From: DASVSL01 sp036388095
GTDB taxonomy: Bacteria; Patescibacteriota; Saccharimonadia; Saccharimonadales; Saccharimonadaceae
Direction of reading: 5' to 3'
Assembly: GCA_036388095.1 (NCBI GenBank)
Contig: DASVSL010000054.1
Span: forward strand, 1 to 15,006
DNA: 15,006 bases
Below are positions 6,086-12,696 of the stretch, piece after piece; the first letter of the stretch is position 1; each line of letters begins with the position of its first letter. The notes under the pieces were generated by a model, which saw nothing but the letters and a program-made list of their open reading frames with translations, was not told where the DNA came from and searched no databases. Made by a program: the position numbers and the translations under genes.

Positions 6086-7453
6086 ATGGAAGACGTGTTT
6101 ACATTTCCGACAGTCTTTGTCGACATCGAAACGACAGGGGGAGGGTATAAAAACAGCCGTGTGCTGGAAATCGCTGCTATCCGGGTGGAGGGCGGTGAGG
6201 TTGTTGATGAGTTCAGCACGCTACTTGACCCGCAGACGTACGTGCCCCGGTTCATCACTGGTCTAACTGGTATTACGACCGCCGATACCAAAGGCATGCC
6301 AATATTCGCTGACATCGCGCCGCGCCTGCTAGAACTACTCGATGGCGCGGTGTTCGTGGCGCATAATGTCAACTTCGATTATTCGTTCATCCGGGCCGAG
6401 TTCGCCCGGCTTGGGGCGACCTTTAGCAGCAAGCGTCTATGTACGGTCCGTCTGTCGCGCATGCTCTACAAAGGCCAATCAGGGCATAGCCTTGAAAAAC
6501 TGATCGCCCGGCACGATATCCCGTACAGCGCCCGGCACCGGGCACAAGACGACGCCAGGGCAATCCTGTTCTTTGCACAACTGGCCTACGAAGAGCACGG
6601 TGAGACCGCCTTCGCTGCCGCCGTTAGTCATCAGCTCAAAGCCCAGTACACCCCGCTTGGTCTTGAGCAGGCGAGGCTGCAAGCGATCGAAAATACCCCT
6701 GGGGTCTACATCTTCAAGGGCGACGACGGGGTAGTGTTATACGTTGGCAAAAGCATCGACATGAAAAAACGCGTCATCAGTCACTTTCAGGATATGAGTG
6801 CCCGCGAGGTCAAACTGGCCAGTAAGGTAAAAAGTATCGAAACGATTCCGACCGGGACAGAGCTGTTGGCATTACTGCTCGAATCGCGGCTGGTCAAAGC
6901 GCTGAGCCCCGTCTTTAATATTCAGCTCCGACGGGTTAGCTCGTACTGCATGGCGGTGCGCGATGACGTTGACGGCTTTCCGACGCTCAAATTGATCGAA
7001 GGGGTACCGGACAGTGGCATGCAGCTTGACGCCATTTATGGCATGTACGATACCCGCACTAAGGCCAAGAAATGGCTCGATATTATTACCCGCACCTATG
7101 GGTTGTGTCCAAAACTTATGGGACTCGAAAAAACCAAAGGCAACTGCTTTAACGCCAGCCTGGGCAAATGCCATGGCGCCTGCGCGGGTCGTGAGTCGGC
7201 CAAGGCGTACACGGCGCGTTTTTTGGCCGCCCTCGAAAAAGCCCGTATTGCGACGTGGCCGTACCCGGGTCCAGTCAGTGTCGAGCTTGAGGGTGGTGGC
7301 ACGATGACGGTCGATAATTGGGTTATCACGCAGCTCGATAGTCCAGTGTCGCTGACGGCTGATTTGACGACGCGGCGGTTTGACTTAGATGAGTACAAGA
7401 TCCTACGTAGCTTCTTCGCTCGACGCCCGGTTGGACTTCGGTCGTTGGTGTAA
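6086..7453 (+). CDS. DEDDh exonuclease / GIY-YIG (UvrC N-terminus-like) fusion nuclease
   Basis: A 455-aa fusion. Residues 8-170 are a DnaQ-type 3'-5' exonuclease with Exo I VDIETTG (D13, E15), Exo II NVNFDYSF (D98) and Exo III HRAQDDA (H151, D156). Residues 203-290 are a GIY-YIG nuclease: GVYIF (206-210), VLYVGKS (217-223), an Arg at 229 and Glu at 266 in LLESRLVKALSP. Four Cys with spacing C-x12-C-x7-C-x3-C follow (GLC...GNC...GKC...GAC), close to the Cys set in UvrC N-termini that is reported to hold an Fe-S cluster. The UvrC C-terminal nuclease, UvrB-binding and HhH parts are absent. The same architecture is known in actinobacteria such as mycobacterial Rv2191. It probably acts in damage repair with the polymerase. 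The ATG at 6086 has AAGGG at 6074-6078, overlapping the polymerase stop; a TTG at 6032 is rejected. The next gene is 92 nt away with no clear terminator. Confidence 0.85.
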   Translation: MEDVFTFPTVFVDIETTGGGYKNSRVLEIAAIRVEGGEVVDEFSTLLDPQTYVPRFITGLTGITTADTKGMPIFADIAPRLLELLDGAVFVAHNVNFDYSFIRAEFARLGATFSSKRLCTVRLSRMLYKGQSGHSLEKLIARHDIPYSARHRAQDDARAILFFAQLAYEEHGETAFAAAVSHQLKAQYTPLGLEQARLQAIENTPGVYIFKGDDGVVLYVGKSIDMKKRVISHFQDMSAREVKLASKVKSIETIPTGTELLALLLESRLVKALSPVFNIQLRRVSSYCMAVRDDVDGFPTLKLIEGVPDSGMQLDAIYGMYDTRTKAKKWLDIITRTYGLCPKLMGLEKTKGNCFNASLGKCHGACAGRESAKAYTARFLAALEKARIATWPYPGPVSVELEGGGTMTVDNWVITQLDSPVSLTADLTTRRFDLDEYKILRSFFARRPVGLRSLV

Positions 7454-7531
7454 TATTTCTTACTGTCTATTTTCTCAGGAATGCACTACAGTGAGGCTAA
7501 GCAGAACAATATCTGTCATAAAACGGTAACT

Positions 7532-7537
7532 AAGGAG
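7532..7537 (+). promoter_or_regulatory. Shine-Dalgarno of the DUF4383-like gene
   Basis: AAGGAG lies 8 nt before the ATG at 7546 and fixes that start. A -10-like TACAGT (7487-7492) is upstream, giving a leader of roughly 47 nt, but without a clear -35. Confidence 0.75.
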
Positions 7538-7545
7538 TTAATTAC

Positions 7546-7935
7546 ATGATTCAAAAAGCAGCAATGGGCTTCGGTGCTGTCTTCGTCCTGATTGGTCTGT
7601 TGGGCTTTGTTCCAGCACTGACACCAGACGGAAACCTGCTCGGTATCTTCCACGTCGACGCCGTTCACAACCTGATTCACCTCGCGTCAGGTGTCGCAGC
7701 TCTCGCAGCTGCCAGTAGCGTACGCAATAGCCGCCTGTACTTCCAGATATTTGGTGTGGTATACAGCGTTGTTGCCGTCGGTGGCTTCCTGCCATTCCTA
7801 CAGTTCGGTGACGACATGAAACTACTCGGCCTAACCCACATGAACATGGCTGACAACCTCCTTCACATCGCCATCGCAGCCGGTGCCCTGTACTTCGGCT
7901 TCGTCCACAAAGAAGGCGCAACCGCCAAAGCCTAA
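7546..7935 (+). CDS. DUF4383-type four-helix membrane protein
   Basis: A 129-aa integral membrane protein with four predicted helices: about residues 7-26, 42-58, 64-84 and 101-119. Two similar His-rich motifs mark helix starts: FHVDAVHNLIHLASGVAALAA (residues 35-55) and MNMADNLLHIAIAAGALYFGF (95-115). This internal duplication is typical of DUF4383 proteins, which are common in actinobacteria and Saccharibacteria. The function is unknown; the paired His residues (HNLIH, DNLLH) could bind a metal or haem, which is speculation. The gene has its own SD and a T6 intrinsic terminator, so it is probably monocistronic. The short charged C-terminus (HKEGATAKA) likely faces the cytosol. Confidence 0.85.
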   Translation: MIQKAAMGFGAVFVLIGLLGFVPALTPDGNLLGIFHVDAVHNLIHLASGVAALAAASSVRNSRLYFQIFGVVYSVVAVGGFLPFLQFGDDMKLLGLTHMNMADNLLHIAIAAGALYFGFVHKEGATAKA

Positions 7936-7959
7936 CCCAGGCGACGCTCCTCGAGAAAC

Positions 7960-8000
7960 TCTCAGCCACTCACGATATTCGTAGAGAGCTGAGATTTTTT
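7960..8000 (+). terminator. Intrinsic terminator after the DUF4383-like gene
   Basis: TCTCAGC (7960-7966) pairs with GCTGAGA (7988-7994), with an internal ACGA-TAT-TCGT hairpin (7972-7982), followed by T6 (7995-8000). It ends just before the pyk promoter, which helps place the pyk start at 8026 rather than 8002. Confidence 0.75.
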
Positions 8001-8008
8001 CATGCCAG

Positions 8009-8017
8009 TGCTACACT
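8009..8017 (+). promoter_or_regulatory. Extended -10 promoter of pyk
   Basis: TGCTACACT puts the predicted start near 8024, only about 2 nt before the ATG at 8026. The mRNA would be leaderless or nearly so. No SD exists. Confidence 0.55.
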
Positions 8018-8025
8018 GGACACAT

Positions 8026-9435
8026 ATGTCGATGATTTTCAAACGCGCCAAAATTATTGCGACGGTCGGGCCGTCAACCAATTCCTACGAGTCAATCGAA
8101 AAAATGATCAAGGCTGGCGTCAACGGCTTCCGGCTTAATTTTAGCCATGGAACCTTCGAAGAGCGTGACCAGCAAATCGTTTGGATCCGTACGGCATCGC
8201 AAAAACTCAACAAACCGGTCGCGATTATCCAGGACCTCCAGGGCCCAAAGATTCGATTGGGTGAGATTATCGATAACCGCTACGACGTCACGGCCGGTGA
8301 CAAGCTGACGCTGGTCTATGGCGGAGCGCACGTCGGGACAACAGTTCCGGTTCAGTACGATTTATCGCAGAAAGTATCGATTGGTGAGCGGCTCTATATT
8401 TTCGATGGGAAAATTCGCACCACTGTTACGGCAACCAACCCGGACGAAAAATCAGTTACGGTAAACGTCGAAAACGACGGCTTCCTGATGAGCCGCAAAG
8501 GGCTTAACCTGCCTGACACTGATTTCGGCGGCGACATCCTGACCGAAAAAGATTACAAAGACATGGACTACGGTGCAAAGACAGACTTTGACTATGTCGC
8601 CCTCAGCTTTATCCAGACCGCCCGTGACGTCGAGACTGCCCGGGGCTACTTGGCGAAGCTTGGTAGCACCGCTCATATCATCACGAAAGTCGAGACGCGA
8701 GCTGCGATCGACGGTGATGAGCTGGAGCATATCGTCGAAGCAAGCGACGGGGTGATGGTGGCACGCGGTGATCTCGCGGTTGAAGTCGGTGCCGAGCAAG
8801 TCCCGATCGTCCAACGCACTATCATCGGCCTCTGCCAGAAGTACGGCAAGATTAGCGTCGTCGCGACGCAGATGATGGCCAGCATGGTCGACAGCCCAGA
8901 GCCAACTCGAGCCGAGATTAGCGACATCGCCAACGCCGTCATCGTGGGGGCAGATTGTTTGATGCTGAGCGACGAAACCGCCAATGGGCACTATCCGCTT
9001 GAAGCGATCGCCAGTATGAAGCGCGCCATTTTGTATACCCAAGAGCACGCTCCAGTTCGCCCCCTCGATGTACCGCAAGCGACTGGCGTACAAGCCGCGG
9101 TGTGTTCAAGTGCAAAAACGCTCGCCAGCCAAGCCCACGCCGTCGCCATCATCGCCGAGACTCGCTCCGGTGCCACGGCCGCCCAGATTGCCGCTCACCG
9201 ACCGAGCCGACCAATCATCTCCGTCACCAGTGAAGCACGTGTCGCTCAGCAGCTGGCTATTTTGTACGCGAACAAAAGCTTTTTGCGAGACGACGGCGAG
9301 CGCGCCGGGCTTGAACTAGCCAAAGAACTCATTACTCAGGGTTTTTTGGAATCGCCATCCACGGTTGTTCTGGTGAGCGGTCGCCAACCAGGTCTTATCG
9401 GCGGAACAGATACGATCCGCGTTCGAACGCTGTAA
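8026..9435 (+). CDS. pyk: Pyruvate kinase
   Basis: A 469-aa enzyme that converts phosphoenolpyruvate and ADP to pyruvate and ATP, the last step of glycolysis. Signatures are KIIATVGPSTNSYESIEKMI and GFRLNFSHGT at the N-terminus, IQDLQGPKIRLGE leading into the B domain, ITKVE followed by DGVMVARGDLAVEVG (the catalytic K-E pair and the ARGDL loop), and ATQMMASMV...PTRAEISDIANAV...LSDETANG. The C-terminal domain (about 345-469) is complete and ends with a DTIRV-type strand; the regulatory site cannot be judged by eye. The ATG at 8026 is chosen because the upstream ATG at 8002 lies between the terminator and the -10 and would add eight residues foreign to the family. An in-frame ATG at 8032 is also possible. 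It is followed 63 nt later by pgk. Confidence 0.95.
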   Translation: MSMIFKRAKIIATVGPSTNSYESIEKMIKAGVNGFRLNFSHGTFEERDQQIVWIRTASQKLNKPVAIIQDLQGPKIRLGEIIDNRYDVTAGDKLTLVYGGAHVGTTVPVQYDLSQKVSIGERLYIFDGKIRTTVTATNPDEKSVTVNVENDGFLMSRKGLNLPDTDFGGDILTEKDYKDMDYGAKTDFDYVALSFIQTARDVETARGYLAKLGSTAHIITKVETRAAIDGDELEHIVEASDGVMVARGDLAVEVGAEQVPIVQRTIIGLCQKYGKISVVATQMMASMVDSPEPTRAEISDIANAVIVGADCLMLSDETANGHYPLEAIASMKRAILYTQEHAPVRPLDVPQATGVQAAVCSSAKTLASQAHAVAIIAETRSGATAAQIAAHRPSRPIISVTSEARVAQQLAILYANKSFLRDDGERAGLELAKELITQGFLESPSTVVLVSGRQPGLIGGTDTIRVRTL

Positions 9436-9457
9436 TCGTTGGTTTATACGTAGCCGT

Positions 9458-9479
9458 CTGCTAGCGTCACGTCTAGCAG
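9458..9479. terminator. Small hairpin between pyk and pgk
   Basis: CTGCTAG (9458-9464) and CTAGCAG (9473-9479) are exact reverse complements around an 8-nt loop, with no U-run. It ends four bases before the pgk extended -10, so it could be a weak pyk terminator or an operator in the -35 region of pgk. Confidence 0.35.
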
Positions 9480-9482
9480 CTC

Positions 9483-9491
9483 TGGTATCAT
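9483..9491 (+). promoter_or_regulatory. Extended -10 promoter of pgk
   Basis: TGGTATCAT overlaps the first in-frame ATG (9490). The predicted start is near 9498, so the second ATG (9499) would begin a leaderless mRNA. Confidence 0.5.
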
Positions 9492-9498
9492 GAGCGGT

Positions 9499-10731
9499 AT
9501 GAAGGGCGGGGCATTTGGCAAACGGACCATCCGTGACGTACCACTGGACGGGGCAATCGTTCTGGTGCGGGCTGATTACAATGTCCCCCAGGCGGACGAT
9601 GGTTCGATTGACGATGATTTTCGCCTCAAAGCGAGTCTGCCGACACTGCGCTATTTGATCGCCCGTCAGTGCCGTGTCATTATCTGTGCACATCTCGGTC
9701 GGCCCGAGGGTCAAAACGATGATCGCTTCAGTCTTGAATCCGTCGCTGAACGCCTCGGTCAATTGCTCGGTCAGCCGGTCAGATTTGTGCCTGACTGTGT
9801 CGGTGATCGAGTGACGCAGGCCGTCAAACGGACACGGCCTGGCGAGGTAGTGTTACTGGAAAATCTCCGTTTTCACGCCGAGGAAGAAGCCAATGATCCA
9901 GTCTTCGCCAAAGCCCTCGCCACATCGTCGGGAGCGACCTATTTTGTCCAGGATGGGTTTGGGGTGGTGCATCGGGCGCATGCTAGCACCGATGCCATCA
10001 CGCACTATCTACCCGGCGTCGCTGGGCTGCTGCTCGAACGCGAGGTACTTGCGATCCACGGTGCACTTGAGAAGCCGAAGCGCCCGCTTGTCGCGGTGCT
10101 GGGCGGCGCGAAAGTCAGTGACAAAATCGAAGTTGTCGAGCGCTTTATTGCCCTGGCGGACCATATTGTTATTGGCGGCGCCATGGCCAATACGTTTTTG
10201 GCATACAAAGGCCTGCCGGTTGGCACGAGCAAGTGTGAAACCGACATGAACGGCGTGATGAAAAAGATTTACACAGCGGCCGAGAAAAAAGTTGGCCAGG
10301 CGGCGATTGCTGATTTTTTGTTACTGCCAACCGATGTTGCCGTCGCAGCGAGCCCGTCTGCCACAGCGCGCCGCACCGTCGTGACCGTTCAAGAAGTCAG
10401 TGATAGTGAAATGATTTTAGATATCGGCCCTAGTAGTATCGATCGGGCTGTGGCGGTTGTTCAGGCCGCTGGCACGGTCGTCTGGAACGGCACACTCGGG
10501 TACGCCGAGCTGCCGCAATTCGCCCACGGGTCGGCCCGGGTTGCCCTTGCCCTGGCAACTCACCCAGATGTCACGAGCGTGATCGGCGGCGGCGATACGG
10601 CAGACTTTGTCCTCGACTGGGACGGCGCCAACGGCGCCAGTTTCTCTCATGTGTCAACTGGCGGTGGGGCGAGTTTAGATTTAATGGCAGGCAAGCCAAT
10701 GCCGGGCATCGACGCCTTGCTAGACGTATAG
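9499..10731 (+). CDS. pgk: Phosphoglycerate kinase
   Basis: A 410-aa cytosolic enzyme that transfers phosphate from 1,3-bisphosphoglycerate to ADP. Family motifs, with deviations: VLVRADYNVP (usual VRVDFNVP), DDDFRLKASLPTLRYL, CAHLGRPEGQ, LLENLRFHAEEE, FVQDGFGVVHRAHAS (usual NDAFGTAHRAHAS), LVAVLGGAKVSDKI, IGGAMANTFL, VVWNGTLGYAE (usual WNGPLGVFE), IGGGDTA and HVSTGGGASLDLMAG. The nucleotide-binding C-terminal half is well kept; the substrate-side substitutions suggest a divergent lineage rather than loss. The ATG at 9499 is preferred because 9490 lies inside the -10. The gap to tpiA is 38 nt. Confidence 0.93.
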   Translation: MKGGAFGKRTIRDVPLDGAIVLVRADYNVPQADDGSIDDDFRLKASLPTLRYLIARQCRVIICAHLGRPEGQNDDRFSLESVAERLGQLLGQPVRFVPDCVGDRVTQAVKRTRPGEVVLLENLRFHAEEEANDPVFAKALATSSGATYFVQDGFGVVHRAHASTDAITHYLPGVAGLLLEREVLAIHGALEKPKRPLVAVLGGAKVSDKIEVVERFIALADHIVIGGAMANTFLAYKGLPVGTSKCETDMNGVMKKIYTAAEKKVGQAAIADFLLLPTDVAVAASPSATARRTVVTVQEVSDSEMILDIGPSSIDRAVAVVQAAGTVVWNGTLGYAELPQFAHGSARVALALATHPDVTSVIGGGDTADFVLDWDGANGASFSHVSTGGGASLDLMAGKPMPGIDALLDV

Positions 10732-10769
10732 CATGGCAACGAGTACACTGAGGGCAAAGCACTAGCACC

Positions 10770-11552
10770 ATGCAGGATACGACTCGAAAAACGCTCATCG
10801 TCGGCAACTGGAAAATGCACCTCAACTTGCATCAATCCAGCCTTCTTTTACATCGTCTCGCCGAAAAGACACCCGTTCACCGCGGTGTCGAAGCCGTTCT
10901 GATGCCAAATCTACTGACGCTACAATCGCTTAGTCTGCAAATCAATCATCGTCAGTTCAAACTTGGGGCACAGAATTGCTACTGGCGTGACGAAGGCCCG
11001 TACACCGGCGAGATATCGGCCACTATGCTGCGTGGCCTCGTTTCGTATGTCTTAGTCGGCCATTCCGAGCGCCGACATGTCTTTCACGAGACCGAGCGCG
11101 ACATTCGTCACAAAGTCCAGGCGGCGGTCCGAAATGGGATAAAACCAATTTTGTGCGTCGGCGAGACGGCCCAGGAACATGCCGACGGTGAAACGCCGCA
11201 TGTGCTACATGATCAGGTTGTCAGCGGACTGCTGAATATCACTTCCGAGGAAGTTGAGAATCTGACTGTCGCCTACGAACCGGTGTGGGCGATCGGAACC
11301 GACAAAGCGGCCCACCCGAGCGATGTATCCGCGGCTGCCAACGTGATTCGACAGAACGTTGCCGCCCTATACGGCAAAAAAGCGGCCACTCATATGCGCG
11401 TCCTCTACGGCGGCAGCGTCTCAGCATCGAATGCACGTGCCTTTTTGGATACCCCTGGAGTCGACGGCCTGTTGGTTGGTGGCGCCAGTCTAAAAGCCGA
11501 TGAATTTACTGCGATTGTTGCGAGAGCGTTTGAAAGTCGTCAGTCAGGGTAA
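10770..11552 (+). CDS. tpiA: Triosephosphate isomerase
   Basis: A 260-aa enzyme that interconverts dihydroxyacetone phosphate and glyceraldehyde 3-phosphate. VGNWKMHLNL carries the active-site Lys, LVGHSERR the His, and VAYEPVWAIGTDKAA the catalytic Glu followed by mobile loop 6. LYGGSVSASNA and GLLVGGASLKADEF form the phosphate-binding end. An oddity is GTDK in place of the near-universal GTGK at the end of loop 6, where the small residue helps the lid hinge; activity is still likely. The start has no SD. A -10-like TACACT (10744-10749) lies 20 nt before the ATG, so the gene may have its own start as well as readthrough from pgk. The next gene begins 2 nt after the stop. Confidence 0.93.
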   Translation: MQDTTRKTLIVGNWKMHLNLHQSSLLLHRLAEKTPVHRGVEAVLMPNLLTLQSLSLQINHRQFKLGAQNCYWRDEGPYTGEISATMLRGLVSYVLVGHSERRHVFHETERDIRHKVQAAVRNGIKPILCVGETAQEHADGETPHVLHDQVVSGLLNITSEEVENLTVAYEPVWAIGTDKAAHPSDVSAAANVIRQNVAALYGKKAATHMRVLYGGSVSASNARAFLDTPGVDGLLVGGASLKADEFTAIVARAFESRQSG

Positions 11553-11554
11553 AT

Positions 11555-12673
11555 ATGGCTGATATTGATTTTGATGAACTCGATCGCGCAGTAACGACTC
11601 ATTTGAAAAAAGGGCCGAAAAAAGCTGCGCGCCGTAAGCCCGCCAAACAAGCCGCCGCACCTCCGGCCACACCTCTTGAGTCGCCGCAACCCTCTTCAAT
11701 GAAACCTGTCGTACAAGTGCCACCTATCCCAACGTCGCCACCCGAAACTTCCATCTCAGCGACACCTCAGCCGCCAGTCAAGGTGACGGCGCCGTCGCAC
11801 CAGCCGATCGTCAGGCCTCACCGGGGTCGATTCATGGACATGGTCGGCAGCACAAATAAACCAACTGGTAGCAGCCAAACTCCGGGCGCAACCCTTGCTC
11901 CCGTTACGCAAACGCACCAGCCGGTCGTGCTTGATCTCGTGAAGCCGGTCGTACAGCCACCACATTCTATCAACCGGCCTACAGTGCCCGTGATCAAACC
12001 ACAGTCGCCGTCGCTCCCGTCCGAACCTACTGTGGTTCCGCCTGATCATCGCTTGGCGGCCGACGACGAGGGCTTTACAAAGCCAGTTGCCAAACCGTCA
12101 TCATCCGTGACAACCAGATTGAATATTTTATGGCCGAGCAAAAAGCCTGAACCAGAGCCTGAGGTTGAGCCCGAAGCCGAACCAACAACCGACGAAACCC
12201 CGCCGGTTCAGCCATCAGCCAGCTTGCTAGACCTAACATCCCAGACAACCCCCTTTCTCGAAGGGACGAAAGTATCGAAACGTCCCCTTAATCAGCTCGG
12301 CGAAGACACTGACGGCTATGACGACACGTTTACGGACCATCAGCCAAAGTCCGATGTCGCCTCGGGGCCGCTCAGCGAACGCACGCGGCCGAATGCCGTT
12401 TTGCCACGCGAACTACAGGATGACGTCATTCGGGCTGAACGAGGCGAAGGTACGAGTGAACGTTCAGCCGGGCGTTCGCCCTTTGCGACCAAAGTCGACA
12501 CCCCTGACGATGACGATCATCCGCTATTCGATGAAACGACGTATCATGAACCGATTATCGCGGTCGATGGCCGTCGCAAGGTGCCCACGTGGCTGAAATG
12601 GCTGAGTGGCGTGGTGCTGTGCCTGTTGGCTGGTGCCGGTGCCGGCTACGCGCTTTTTACGTTCGGCCTGTAA
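11555..12673 (+). CDS. Pro-rich C-tail-anchored membrane protein
   Basis: A 372-aa protein of unknown function. The N-terminal MADIDFDELDRAV (1-13) and RGRFMDMVGS (about 90-99) are motifs I associate with a Saccharibacteria-specific hypothetical family. Residues 14-200 are basic at first and then Pro/Thr/Ser/Val-rich and probably disordered, with an acidic EPEPEVEPEAEP run (about 200-211). A shorter conserved stretch follows (LPRELQDDVI, about 286-295; DDDDHPLFDETTYHEPII, about 322-339). The protein ends with a basic-flanked hydrophobic helix (about 348-370) and almost no tail after it, so it is predicted to be membrane-anchored with the bulk in the cytosol. It starts 2 nt after the tpiA stop, so it is co-transcribed and perhaps coupled. 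A cell-surface or division scaffold role is speculation. Confidence 0.75.
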   Translation: MADIDFDELDRAVTTHLKKGPKKAARRKPAKQAAAPPATPLESPQPSSMKPVVQVPPIPTSPPETSISATPQPPVKVTAPSHQPIVRPHRGRFMDMVGSTNKPTGSSQTPGATLAPVTQTHQPVVLDLVKPVVQPPHSINRPTVPVIKPQSPSLPSEPTVVPPDHRLAADDEGFTKPVAKPSSSVTTRLNILWPSKKPEPEPEVEPEAEPTTDETPPVQPSASLLDLTSQTTPFLEGTKVSKRPLNQLGEDTDGYDDTFTDHQPKSDVASGPLSERTRPNAVLPRELQDDVIRAERGEGTSERSAGRSPFATKVDTPDDDDHPLFDETTYHEPIIAVDGRRKVPTWLKWLSGVVLCLLAGAGAGYALFTFGL

Positions 12674-12679
12674 CCCCTG

Positions 12680-12685
12680 TATAGT
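12680..12685 (+). promoter_or_regulatory. Candidate -10 of the helicase gene
   Basis: TATAGT predicts a start near 12692, about 5 nt before the ATG at 12697. A second box, GATACT (12687-12692), would place the start at the ATG itself. Either way the mRNA has essentially no leader and no SD. Confidence 0.4.
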
Positions 12686-12696
12686 AGATACTGCTT

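Noticed and set aside
8002..8025. Upstream ATG for pyruvate kinase
   Set aside because: It lies between the T6 terminator and the pyk -10, so it would not be on the mRNA, and the added residues are foreign to the family.
9490..9498. First ATG for pgk
   Set aside because: It overlaps the extended -10; the ATG at 9499 fits the predicted transcription start. This depends on the promoter call.
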